The notes beneath the pieces were generated by a model. The model ran no database searches. It was not told where the DNA came from and saw only the letters and a list, made by a program, of their open reading frames with translations. From Vanessa cardui (taxonomy: Eukaryota; Arthropoda; Insecta; Lepidoptera; Nymphalidae): a stretch of 64,000 nt of DNA. A program made the translations under genes and the position numbers. Shown piece after piece: positions 1 to 11,500 of the stretch (the first letter of the stretch is position 1; each line of letters begins with the position of its first letter). The stretch lies in the NCBI RefSeq assembly GCF_905220365.1, contig NC_061133.1:7678171-7742170 (forward strand). The letters run 5' to 3'.

Positions 1-1598
1 CTCAGTCTTACACTCGCTTGGTGGTTCCGAAATGCCTTTTTGTTCTTCATCTGATATGCAATCTTGACCACTGCATTCGCCTGGAGCAATTGGTTTAGGA
101 CTTTCTGTACCTGACATTTGATTATGAGATTGTGGAGGAATCGTTTCCTTAGCACTGCAAACATATGTTGGACAACAAGCATCGGGAGAATCATAAATGG
201 GTTGGCAATCGCTCATATTTTCCATATATTCTGGTGGGGAGCTGCAAATTATTGGGTCACATTTTATTATACTGCTAGTACACTTGCAACTGGTATGGCA
301 ATTATTAGTGCTCGGTACAATGGTGTTATTGCTGTATGTTACTCCATTTAATAAGCAATCTCCTTCTCCGGGTATTCGACCAGGAGCAGATATAATCGGA
401 ATATTGTCATCAATTTCGTTAATAACTGGGTTGACTGAAGTTGTTTCAGGTATGTCTGTTTTTTCAGTAGCAACTGTAGTTATACTCATAGCGACATTTT
501 CTTCAGTGGTTACTGGGGCTTCATTATCAGGTTTAACTCTTTCAGTAGTGCTTAATTGAGTTTCAGATTGATCTAGAGTAGTTGCTTCTTTTTGTTTCAC
601 ATTATCGATATCTTCAGTGTACATTTCTATAGACTGTGTTGTACTTTGAGGTTCATGGTGTAAATTAACATTTGTGCTTACTTCTAATAAGTGTTCATCT
701 TTGAAAGTGGTTTCATCGACTAAATCAACCAAAGTAGTTGGCTTCTCTTCGTGTTCTTTGACAGTTAAAATTTCATCTGCTACAATATTGTTATCCTCTT
801 TCCTGAAAGCTGATTCAGTCGTCACAAAATCATCTTCCTTGGAAATTGCTCCATGCATAGTTTCATAGTCATCAGAAATAGTAGGTTTTATTTCCTTTTC
901 GGTAGCTGATTCAATGTTTGCTTCTGTTGGTTGAACTATTATATTTGGTTGGTCGTCGCCTGAAATGATATCCGGGATTGTGTTTTGATCTTTATCAGGT
1001 TCAGTTGTTTGGATTATTTTTACTTTTTCAGTTGTGGCTAGTAAAATTTCGTCGATAATATCAGGCGTAGCTTTCTCAGTAATAACATCCTCTATTTTGG
1101 TTACTGAGCCAACGGGTGTATAATCTTCACCACTGCCTTCTATATCAGTTTCAAATGGACTCATCTCTGTGAAAGGTTCATCTGGTTCATTCCTGTATCC
1201 ACTTCCTTCAACTCCAACCCTTCTAGGTGGAGATGTGGACAGATCAACTGTTTCTGTGGTTATTTCAGTACCGCGGTCATCCCCTTCGCATATATAAGTA
1301 TCTGGACAACATTGGCCATGACGCGGTGGAAGCGAAGTACAATTTTTACCTTCATTTTCCATTGGTGTTCCACATTCCTGTACTACGCAAACAATATCTC
1401 CTTTCATACAGTAACAATGTTCACAAGCTTTTTCAGTTTTAATTAAAGTTCCATCTGGGAATATTTGGTTATCATGAACGCAATCTTGGCTAATCTGCGT
1501 AACCGGCATTACTGTAGTTGTTGTCAATAGGAACCCTGGCGTTGGGCGTACAGTCGTGGTCATATCGTCCAGCAGAAGGGTTTCGTCTTCTGGGTGAT
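1..1598 (-). CDS. Tnc: Tenectin-like gene, long exon with VWC domains 3 and 4 and acidic Thr/Ser spacer (runs off window)
   Basis: The minus-strand acceptor TTATATTTTCAG ends at 1599 and the frame stays open to base 1. VWC3 spans about 1482-1288, with CEHCYCMKGDIVC followed by CVVQEC-like cysteines and QCCPDTYIC. VWC4 spans about 357-157, with CHTSCKC and ACCPTYVC. Between them, about 1285-380, lie some 300 residues with many Thr, Ser, Glu and Asp and no cysteine. This mucin-like spacer has repeated short acidic Thr motifs. More cysteines near 1-75 suggest another module begins at the window edge. Confidence 0.88.
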
Positions 1599-4500
1599 CT
1601 GAAAATATAAGGTAAGTATGTTCACATTGACTTATTTAAACAAACAATATGAGAATAACGTAATTAAAACGAAATATATATTTACCACAAGAATACCGTA
1701 CTGGACAACAAACGTCCTTATGATAAATAGGAGTACAGCCGTCCACGTGTAAAGTACACTCTTGCATAACACACGTCGTCATATTTCGAATACAGTAGCA
1801 ATGTTCGCAAGGTTTATTTGGAGTCGAAGGTACTTTGGCGCCTTCAGAGAAGTATTTTCCGTTAATACTACAGCCGTATTTGTCAAGTTTTCCAACTCCA
1901 GTTGTTCCATATTCAGCAGGCGAAGATGTCGAAGTCGAAGTGAGTAAGTCAACTGGAACTAATAATTATAAATTGTGATAAAGTGAACCGAGCATATGAT
2001 CATCTTACAAATTATACTTCGAAACCTTAAGCATTAACGAAAACATTACTCGTTATACAAATAGTTTATATAATCGATAATATTATATGAATAAAAAAAG
2101 AACATATCCCATTTATTAATTATTATAATTATAATCTTAAAATTAGGACTAACCGTCAGGGCAAGTGACGATAGGACAGCACTGGTCAGCTCGTTTCTCC
2201 ACTGTGCAATCTTGGCCAATGGGCTTCGTAAATGGACACACTCTTAAGTAGCACATAAGCATCCGATTATGACACGTGCAGTTGAGACAGGGTTCGTTTG
2301 TCATAATTCTATCGCCTTCTCCGTAATGCTGGAAGTTGTAATAACATCCTTCGGTCGGACCTGTAATGTAGAAAGTAAATGAAAATATGTAAGTGAGTAT
2401 TCTAAATAATTTGAAATAATTTTATGTTTCATTTAATACGTTTTAGAATAAAATGAATTTTTGAAACTAACGGGTAATAAAAAAGTGTTACAATTTTGAG
2501 TTTCGTGAGATAGACGAATATGACATATAATAATATAATTTTTATTAGACTAATTAATATAAATATCACGCTTTTTAATTGACAACTTAGATAAATGCTT
2601 TAAATTTAATTAAATTTTTATAGACTTCTTTACTAAAATTATAAAAGTTTAGTTTATTGTATGTATTTTTAATAAAAACGAAACATAGTTTCATATATAA
2701 AAAAATCATAAAATGAAAAATAATAATTTACCGTTAAACAATATGTTGGATGACGCAATTTTTTTATCTAATATTGAAGTCTAAGTTAATTTTCTTAAAG
2801 CCCGAAAATTACACGAAAATTGACGTGAACAATATTTGTGACAACGATACTACATTAAAAAATATTCCTCCCCAAATCGATTTGAAATTTATCCAAATAC
2901 TTGGGAAATATTTGTTTTAAGTGTTTTAAATAACAAAAATGAAATATTTGATTAAATAGTGCTTACCATCCATTAACTCTAACGCAGTCTGGTCGTTAGC
3001 TGTCGGTGCTGAAAAACAAGTAAAATTAATATTAATGAATATGTCTACGGTATTTATATGCTTAAATTTTTATATAATTTTAATAACCCAACATTCACTT
3101 TCAAAAACGAATCAATACATAAGAAAAAAATTAGAAAAACTTAAATGAAGACATTACTGTATAAAATAAAAAGCTACGTGTTCATTGTCTATTAAAATTA
3201 ATTTATTATACATATTTTCTGAATATGTTTATTGCAAAAAATAATCAGAAAAAGACATCCCTTATTTACATTTCCATTTCTTCCCGGGTAAAATTACTAG
3301 TCAATTAAAATGCCAATAATAATTAACCTCTTCTGGGAATAAATTATACTTATTCATAGTTCATGTATAATCCATTAAGTTGTAAAATTGACTATGGTTA
3401 CGTTGATAGTTAAAATAATAATAGGTATGTAATATAGCAAAGTTGTAAATGTAGAATGTTCTGAGAATATTTTACTGCTGCTTTTATGAGCTGACTTATT
3501 AGGAGCATTACAGCTGGACAGGATATTAACTGCAAATCACTCGAAAGTCGCGATCGGTCATCGTCATAAGTCGTTTTACATATCCGTTTTACTGCGTATA
3601 ATTACTGCAAGCTAGCGGTGGGACGACAAAGCTGTAATTAAAGTAACGGAGAACGTCGTTAACGTCGGAACCGCAGTTTTGCCGTTTCGATCCGAGGGCA
3701 TAAGTCATACGCCGCAGGAGATTCTAAGTATGTAATCGATTTTCGGTTATGATGCAGCCGCTTGTGGTGCCGTTAACTCTGTGGCATCGGCGCCCATTAC
3801 TTTGCCATATACTTTATTGGAAAAATATTTATGGTTACAAGTGCTATAGGTGTATTAAATTCTCATTGATTATTAAATTTAATTAGATTTTAACACTCCT
3901 AGTTACTGACAATAAATAACATTAGTTTGATTTTGTTATTGATTTTAGCGTGGTCGTATTGTTCACCAGATCTGTTAAACGTGTGTTCGTTGCCGCGCCT
4001 GCGTAGCACGATTCTTGCTGGTCCACCTAACGGTCGTCAGGAATGTAGTTTGCGTCCACTTTTGTCATTTAAAAATAAATTATATTTTTTCCTTTATCGC
4101 GATTAATATCAATCAAGATTATTATCATTGAACGGGATTTAAGATCTCAAAGAGACTTTTCTCTATCCATTAAATATTATTTACGTAGTATTTGCCGATT
4201 TGTTAATCAGCCCATGTAGTTATTAAGGAGGTGTAATTATGTTTTTCCCATTAAACATTAACGACAAAATGATGATATTACGATGAGACGTTCCCTTTCC
4301 CATGTCATTAAATAAAAAGATTATATCACAAGTAAATACGCGGTTAAAAATGGCTTTGCACGAACAAAAAACTACTTATGCAAAATCGTGCGCTTAGAAA
4401 CATGGGCGAAGCAATCGAAATGAGGAGGTAGCATGAATTTAAAATTTGCACTACATTAATATGGATTGTTGTTTCAATGAATGAATGTTGTCGTGGTCGC

Positions 4501-5510
4501 CATGCGTGATGAAGTTCACACGGTAGACCTAAACATTGTAGGCCGCATTTGAATATACTTCCTATGTAAAACATAAATTCAGTACGAATTCTTTGAAGTA
4601 ACCGTGATGCGGATACTAAGTCTTCGTGGACTAAAATAGTATTATCTAATGGTATGCGCAGGCAACTGTAGCCCGCGTCCACGCTGATCTTCCCAAGATA
4701 AACAATGTGAAGTAATTGGGCTGGGTGACCCACCTCAATTGATTCATATTAAATTATTCACCACTAAAACGTGACGTTCAATATTTGCATGTCAATCACA
4801 CATTTGTAATTTACAAACAATATTATTCTTTTTTTAAATTAGCTTTCGTTAGCTCGCGATATTCAGAAACCGTTCATATAACAAAATAAATGTACTTGTA
4901 TTGCATAATTTATCTATAGATCAATAACCTCGGAAACTTGTTTTAAATTTATTTAGCGAGTGCATTTCGACGGTGTTATTTTTTTTATGTTTCAGAGTAT
5001 TTTAGTGGTAACGTCAGCGATAACAGTAGCTCTGGCGACGTCGGCACAGGCGGCGACAGATATCGCGCACGAACATCTCAAGAATAGCTAGACCTATTCT
5101 AGGTCACGAGACAATACAACGGTTCTACCTGTTCTCCTGTTGAATTTAATGTATCGTGATTAATAAATCAAATGTAAATTTTTTAAACTTGTATATTTAA
5201 TGTTTTGTACTACCTACATGTTATATTCGTTTTTATAGATTATATTAATATTAACATATTCATTCCGCAAATGTTTTTATATAAATTACGCGACACAAAA
5301 TATATTCCTGCTAAAATATATTTTAAATATGGTTATTTAAAGGAGATTATGTATGCTGAGGTTCTTATGTCTGTAATTTAGTGTTTAAGTATAGTGTTTA
5401 TGCAACACATGCATGTAGACAACACAAACCTGCTGATGAGCACGCGATGCACGCGGCCAGCGCGAGCAGCGCTGCCGCCGCGCGCCTCCGATCCATCTGC
5501 CGCCACCCGT
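1..5510 (-). CDS. Tnc: Tenectin-like secreted VWC-domain matrix protein (5' half, partial)
   Basis: Seen: five exons join in one frame on the minus strand, coding 5430-5496, 2967-3008, 2154-2360, 1686-1958 and 1-1598 (continuing past base 1), 729 codons in all. The protein starts with a signal peptide (Met, three Arg, then an Ala/Leu-rich core). VWC domains follow at about 2154-2345, 1700-1890, 1288-1482 and 157-357, each with CxxCxC and CCP-type cysteine patterns. The last two are separated by roughly 300 residues rich in Thr, Ser, Glu and Asp. Known: tenectin is an insect extracellular-matrix protein of epithelial lumens and cuticle, with a signal peptide, several VWC domains and PTS-rich spacers. 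In Drosophila it binds integrin. Inferred: this is the tenectin orthologue. The usual RGD integrin motif is not in the visible part. Another mucin-like VWC protein is the main alternative. The gene is partial because the 3' half lies outside the window. Confidence 0.78.
1686..1958 (-). CDS. Tnc: Tenectin-like gene, exon for VWC domain 2
   Basis: The module begins Tyr-Gly-Cys-Ser-Ile-Asn-Gly and contains CEHCYC, CVMQEC and VCCPVRYSC. The donor GTAAATA follows at 1685. The acceptor is ambiguous by six bases: AG ends at 1959, or the next AG downstream would start the exon at 1952. Both keep phase 1 and change only two residues. A Thr/Ser stretch precedes the domain. Confidence 0.86.
2154..2360 (-). 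CDS. Tnc: Tenectin-like gene, exon for VWC domain 1
   Basis: The minus-strand acceptor ends ACATTACAG and the donor is GTTAGT. The 207 bases encode one complete VWC-type module starting Gly-Cys-Tyr-Tyr. It has a CLNCTC core, a second cysteine pair ending in Val-Cys-Pro, and the terminal QCCPIVTC motif. Symmetric phase-1 exon. Confidence 0.88.
2361..2966 (-). other. Tenectin-like intron (linker exon to VWC1), no other content seen
   Basis: This AT-rich intron lies between the 42-bp exon and the VWC1 exon. I see no ORF, repeat or RNA gene in it. The adjoining introns at 1599-1685 and 1959-2153 are short and also plain. Confidence 0.75.
2967..3008 (-). CDS. Tnc: Tenectin-like gene, 42-bp linker exon
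   Basis: Acceptor TTTTTCAG (ending at 3009) and donor GTAAGC (starting at 2966) bracket 42 bases on the minus strand. They encode about 14 residues (Pro-Thr-Ala-Asn-Asp-Gln-Thr-Ala-Leu-Glu-Leu-Met-Asp), which link the signal peptide to the first VWC domain. The exon is symmetric, phase 1 on both sides. Confidence 0.8.
3009..4986 (-). other. Tenectin-like intron 1, left part, with a GC-richer block at about 3530-3790
   Basis: Most of this is plain AT-rich intron. The block at 3530-3790 has many CpG dinucleotides compared with its surroundings and could be a cis-regulatory element of the host gene. A minus-strand ORF of 129 codons, the longest in the window, spans 4344-4733. It has no recognisable motif, signal peptide or codon bias, so I do not call it a gene. 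Confidence 0.4.
4987..5091 (+). CDS. Candidate small secreted peptide gene (34 aa) nested in the tenectin-like intron
   Basis: Seen: an ATG at 4987 opens a 34-codon frame ending TAG at 5089-5091. Residues 1-22 form a textbook signal peptide: Met-Phe-Gln-Ser, a hydrophobic run of Val, Ile, Leu, Thr and Ala, then Ser-Ala-Gln-Ala as a predicted cleavage site. Residues 23-34 are a short polar tail containing His-Glu-His. Codons are rich in GCG, ACG and TCG, unlike the AT-rich surroundings. AATAAA follows at 5162-5167. Alternative: the sequence before 4996 (T-rich, ending TTTCAG) is also a good splice acceptor, and the frame is phase 0 there. The segment may therefore be the last exon of a slightly larger gene whose first exon I did not find. 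I do not recognise the family. Confidence 0.4.
   Translation: MFQSILVVTSAITVALATSAQAATDIAHEHLKNS
5162..5167 (+). terminator. Polyadenylation signal AATAAA for the nested plus-strand candidate
   Basis: A canonical AATAAA lies 71 bases after the stop codon of the 34-codon ORF, on the same strand. In DNA this AT-rich the hexamer is common, so on its own it is weak evidence. Confidence 0.3.
5430..5510 (-). CDS. Tnc: Tenectin-like gene, first coding exon (signal peptide)
   Basis: On the minus strand a TTACAG acceptor at 5511-5516 is followed by 14 bases of 5'UTR and then ATG at 5496-5494. The 22 complete codons read Met-Asp-Arg-Arg-Arg followed by an Ala/Leu-rich hydrophobic core ending Cys-Ser-Ser-Ala, a typical secretory signal. 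The exon ends at 5430 with CAG before GTTTGTG, phase 1, and its last G joins CA of the next exon to make Ala. The exon is markedly GC-rich against AT-rich flanks. The acceptor before the ATG means at least one 5'UTR exon lies further upstream. Confidence 0.85.
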
Positions 5511-8500
5511 CTGTAACAAACAGAATCACACCTTATAATACTTACAAAGCTAAAAATCTAAGTACTACACTTGTAGTACTGCACATTTAAAATAACTTAT
5601 TGACATAATGCATTCTAAGTGTTTATGAATAAGAAAACATAGTACATTACCTAACAGTATTTTAAAATTATATGACATTTAATTTTTATTTATGGCTAGT
5701 CCTTTCCTGTCTAAAGGAATAACTTTAATTTATACCGACGCGTCGGTTATATAAGTCGAAATTTATAGGTACTTGTATTAGGAAATCTCTAAAGTGTCGA
5801 TACACTATTATCCCTTTATATTTATAGCTTTATACACAAATAGGAACGCTCTCTGGTTACGAGGCTCTAAATAGAGATTATTGTTAATACAAATCACAAT
5901 TCAAAGTTTTCACATTCAAGAACCGAGAACCGGGGTCAACGTCGTCCGCCGATACGTTTTAAATCGTTTATTTAGGCAAATATATTTTAAACAACAAATA
6001 AAAGTAAAATATAGTTCCTACAGTCTTATTATTTTGACACTGTATATTTATATGTAAAGAAATGTCTAAAAAATGTTAATCGGATTTCTTGAAGTGCTAA
6101 TTTATATTTGCAATATCATCGATCTCTCAATGACACAATTAAAATTAAATGTAAGGAAAGCAATCCACTCAGTACAAGTACGAATATTAAAAAAGTTCGT
6201 AGCGAACGAAAGTAGCACAGTCCCTGCGAAGTGAGCCTATTAAGCTCTCTTAAGCGATGAAAACAAAATGTTTTGAGAAAACTTTAAGGAGGGTGAAATT
6301 TGTTTTTGTTTTAATGAGAGGCTTAGAACATTATGCAGGGTCCATAAGAATGCTCTAAAATCGTAGAGTGTTCTTCGTTGGTAGTGTTTATGGTTAGATG
6401 TAATAATAGATGTAAGGTGGGAGGTAGGGGCGACACGCGAGCGGGAATATGTGTCGTGGAACAACGTTTGGAGTGGAGGGAGCGAGGGTCGCCCGTGACG
6501 CGTGTGTGCACCCCGATGCACACATTTCTATAAATAAGATGTTTTTATAATGGCCGGATACGTACATTGATCTTTATTGGTAACGCGTTCGTTTCGTCTT
6601 ATTTGTCACAATAACGCATTACGTTATCGTGCGCGTCTACAGGCTGTGTATGTGGTCATTCTGAGTATGTTATTTGAACTAAAATACATTTTGATATTAA
6701 TATATCTCTGAATATGTATACTGATCATAATATTAAGTCGGTGTTAAAGTGTGGTGAAATATGATTTTCCCTTTTAGGTGAGAGAGCCGTTCCCATTTCT
6801 AAGATATTTATAGTTGTTACTACATTTTAATGAAAAAAAAAACTTTAATTTAACTTTACTTTTACTTTAATTATGGGGCCAATTTAACAAAACCAGTAGT
6901 AAATTTAATTTGTAAATACACCGCCTTTAATGAATTTTGTGACAATTTGTTTAAAAATGTATTTTGTTGAAAAATCGTAGTTCCGATTATCAGGAAGAAA
7001 CTCAAAAAATAAGTTACGAACTTAATTTAATACAGTATTAACAAGTAAGGCTTTTATGTATTTCTACATATTATTGTATAACTGATCAAGGCGCTGTAAA
7101 AACTAGTACAGCTATATGTTCTGTTTCATAGAAAACTGTTTCTTAGAATTTCCCTCCCTAGACAATAAAGTTGTGAGCTTATAGAATCATAAAGGCTTGA
7201 TAAGTATTACGAATACATGTTATAGCGAGTGCAGTTACTCTCCGAGCAGCCAACTTGTATTTATGGCTCGTACTTCAAGAGTCAATAACTATAGGGCAAA
7301 ATTATTGTTACTCAGCTCCGTTGCTATACCCGAGAGTTACCGTGGGAACACATGAGTTCGTCCGCGGTTCTGCGCACATATGAATGTATGTGTATTTACA
7401 TAACCTACCTGCGCTACGAGTTCTCTAAGTATTCTTTACATATCGCTTACAGTGCCTTTTACCTTTTAAAAAATTCTCGCCTTAGATGTAGAACAAAAGG
7501 GGGATGCGCTCTGTTTTTTTGCTTTTATATACTTCTTTTATATTCCCTGCATTTTCCAACCAACCGTTTTCGTACAAAAAAGTAAAAGTAATTTGGCTAT
7601 AAATAAAAAGATTTTTTGCAAACTTCTAAAAAAAATGTTTTGGCAAAAGTCTTCCTTGAGGTACCTTTCACAGTTAACTCAATTTAAGTTCATCTTAGAT
7701 AAATAGAACGTCATTCTATTCGCAGATAGGGGGTCCCTCCGTCTAGACACTCTTCGCAAGTCACCTTCCCTGGGAGGGTGAGGGCGCGGACGATACACCA
7801 CTATCTATTTATTTGCTTTAGCAAGAGTACCAAGTGTTCGGGACATTAAGAGGTTCACACATCGATAAGTATGTTATTACATTTCGAGCAATATTTTGAA
7901 CAAATAAAAATTCCTGTTGTTACATAATGCATTTTTAATATCCATCAAAGTAATTAATATATTTTTTAGAATTACTGTGTGTACCTTTGTTAATAGTTGT
8001 ATAAGAATAATTTTGTTCATAGGTAATGGAATTGATACAATCATAAAATGACTTAAAAGTGGAAACACGGTTTCTTTTAATGTACAATAGAAACCCACTT
8101 CCCATGCATAATTCGACATACTGTATTTTCATAAAAGTCATTTCAACTGACGAGCGTTAGACTCTGAAGCTTTTAGGAAATTAAAAGTAAACTATGTTAA
8201 TAAGAAAGTAAGCACTCAATAAAAATGTCAAGTGCCCTCTGTTACATATTAAATATTGTTTTCATTGCAAAAATGATAATATTTACGTTATAAATGTAGG
8301 TAGGTAGTAGTGTGATTGAATGTGATCGGAAGGGCTTTGGGCGATCGAGACGTGGGTCGGTGGCCGGGCCGCGTGTCCGCACTCGGCGGTGTTGCCCAAC
8401 ACATAATTTCGGAGCACTGCAACCGCAGCGAGCATTGACACCAATTTCGAACATGAACAACTGCTCCAATATCGAAGCATCACAATGCATTATTCTTTAT

Positions 8501-11500
8501 TGATTGTGAGTTCAATAAAATACGCTTCCCTATTATTCCCTATAGAAGAAAGGTCTTCTTAAATTGATTTCCGATATATTAGTAAAATAAAAAAAAAGTA
8601 ATTGAAGACTTTCGTAAATATTTATAGATAAACCCGAAGTCTTACTTTAATACCAAAGTACAATACAAATAGACAACCTAATAAATAAAATAATTCTATA
8701 TATAATTTCTATGAAATGTCAAGTGCCATAAACGTTAGTGGAAATGAAGATAATAGAAGCGCTTAAATATTTAAGATCGATCAGTGAGGTGTCACATTGT
8801 AAAGCAACGGGCGTGTTCGTGCTACGTTCAGACATCCAGTGCGCGCGCTGCCGTTCGCACAATGCACTCACGTACGCAAGTCGCGATTATCAACCGTCGT
8901 AAATTACGGGTGATTAGCATAGAAGTCGTGGACATGGCGACGTCGACTTGTTATTAGATTCGGATACATGGTCCCACTACATCGTTATTAGGCGATAATT
9001 GTCGCTAAAGTGTAGCGGTCGATTAACGGCATACGAGTACACGGAGCCATGTGCATATTAAGTATAATATGGCGCCATAGTTCGTACAACCCATAGTTTA
9101 AACTAATTACTGTAATCATATTTAATACATGGTCTATAATTATAGTAGTAAATGATAATTGATAGATAATTGGTTAATTATGAATGTTTCTTATTTTTTA
9201 TCACGAATTGCGATCGTTCAAAATGTAATAGGTACAAAATATGTCTTTTAAATGTACTCATATAGCATTTATATAAAGTAAATATACTTACTCCGGTACA
9301 TCAAATATAATAAGGAATAAGAGGATCTAGGGCAGTCGGGTGGAAGTAAATTCACATGACAGGGTGAGTGTCTCCCAGGGAAATGGGTAGGAGGAAAGCA
9401 AATATTAGTTTCCCTCGCGTATTCATAGTTCGTTGACCCGTGCAAATTTTGTGTCAGATGATACAAATAAAAGCTATCTAGTCTGACGTAACAGTTCTTA
9501 GTTTTTAAAAGACCTTTTTCATTTCGTCTTTAAAAACATCTGACCTATTGTATTCGTAAATTAGCAAACTTTCAGGTTGAATTACTTACTCTACTTTCGC
9601 GCTTTGAAAATTAAATATAGCCTAGGACACTGTCAGAATAAAGTAGAAATATCTCACGCTCCACATTGGTACTGCTTTTACAAATTGGGAATGTGGAGGC
9701 GAGAGGGCGGCAGGGAAGGCGATATCGGATCATGCGTCGGCACACGGCTCGCACGTATCGTCAACGTATTCCGAATAATTTAGGTAAATCCGCGCTAGAC
9801 GTCTCTTCACCGTTAAGCGAGTTGTAATTCAACTCAAACACCAAAGAATTATCTTATTATTATGCTATTTCGTGATTCCGATTTATCTTTAAACGAGTGA
9901 TATAATTCGCATGAATTCGTTTGCACATTAAAATTTCGCTCGCATCGTGACAGAATTTCCACTGATCAGAAATTTGCATTGAAAATTAAATCAAGATTCG
10001 TATTTTATGCGACTCTCATGGATTTCAGGAATGGCTAGCATTAACGACGGCTTATTTACGTATACTTGATTATGTATAATATACGATAAAGTTATCGTTC
10101 ACAAAAAAAATACAGAACATTTTAATTCAGGGCGCTTTTTTATGTGGAAATAAAATAAAAATAGTAAGCGGAAGGTGCATTTTTAAGTCGTTCAAGCTAA
10201 AAGCTCGTATGCGCTCATGTCTGTGTACTTGTAGAAAGTGGTTGTGGTGTGAGTGCTGTTGCTAGGCTTAGTGAATTCGCGATTGTTGCGCGGCCGCGCG
10301 GCTCACACGCTGAGCGTTGCCCTGCGTGCCCCGCGGTCACCGGCGCGCCGTACCGCTACGCCCGCCACCCAGGTACGCTCGTGCATATCTACCGACTAAC
10401 CCTCACACCACTTCTTATTAGCATACAGCTCTCGCGTTATCATTGTATAATTAGCCATACATATTTCATTTACTTTGTTTTTACATCAACGTTTCAATTC
10501 ATCGTGCTACATCTGTATTGAGGACTTATTTTGAGGAGGGCTAGCGACCCAAGTGAATAATAATTTATTAATCAGTATATACCATATATGTACGACGTTA
10601 TATGTACAAAAAGTATTTATGGTTACAGGAAGTATACATAAGGATGAATCTTTATGCACAAGATCACGGCGATTAGTTATAAGCATATTTTCGTAATGAC
10701 TCTTACAAATAATTGGATGGTTACCATGCAACCCTCATACTTTACGACCCGTTGGGATTCGAACGTTCTTTGATAGTTATTGCAGTGCCCGCTGACCCTC
10801 TCTGACCTACACTCTCATACACCCCTGTTTCCCCCGCCAATGGGTTCTGCACATTTAAGAGGTGACCTTTGAATCTGATATCCTTTTACTTAAAATCGAA
10901 TAACTGTATTCTGTCTGTTTTCGTTTTATCTGATGTTGTTTACTACAAGTGAGGGATTTATTTGTGTGAATAACTAGGCATCAGGAAGTGAATGCGGCCG
11001 GCGTGATGCCCATTGACTGGAGTTCGCAGCAATGTTCTAATGCTTCGTGTTGGGCAGTGTTTACGAGCACCTAGCCGATAACTAACCGGCCGACCAGTCA
11101 TTACCGGCCATATCTCTATGTAAGGAATGAATGGCAAGTACTTACAAACGAATGTCAGAACTAAGCTTTAAACGAGCTAGCACAGGCACGTAGTAGATTT
11201 TACTTCACAAGCATTTTCCGTTAACCGTTTTATTGCCTCAAACATTGTTTACAAGCTGAACGACATAACTGAAGTTTAAATACCTCAAACTTACTATTGA
11301 TTCTGGTATGGACATGTTTGTACAGGATTCAATCCCAACCGACGCCATAAGCACACATTGTTTCAACTTAAAGCAGAATGATTTTGTGTCGAAGCAATAA
11401 AAAATATGTATACAATGTTAAGTTATCAGAAATATTTGAAATAGATTTGACGTTAAAAAGAACAAATTTATCCTTGGTTTACTGACCGTGACAGAAAAAA

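Noticed and set aside
118..868. Plus-strand ORFs opposite the VWC gene
   Set aside because: They are antisense shadows of the minus-strand coding exon, which carries the clear domain evidence.
4344..4733. Longest ORF in the window (129 codons, minus strand) as a protein-coding gene
   Set aside because: It has no signal peptide, motif, codon bias or splice signals. Its C-terminal half is the AT-driven Ile/Leu/Ser/Phe mix expected by chance. It lies within the intron of the VWC gene, and I found no supporting promoter or poly(A) signal.
5381..5590. Plus-strand 69-codon ORF with an alanine-rich centre
   Set aside because: It is the reverse complement of the signal-peptide exon at 5430-5510.
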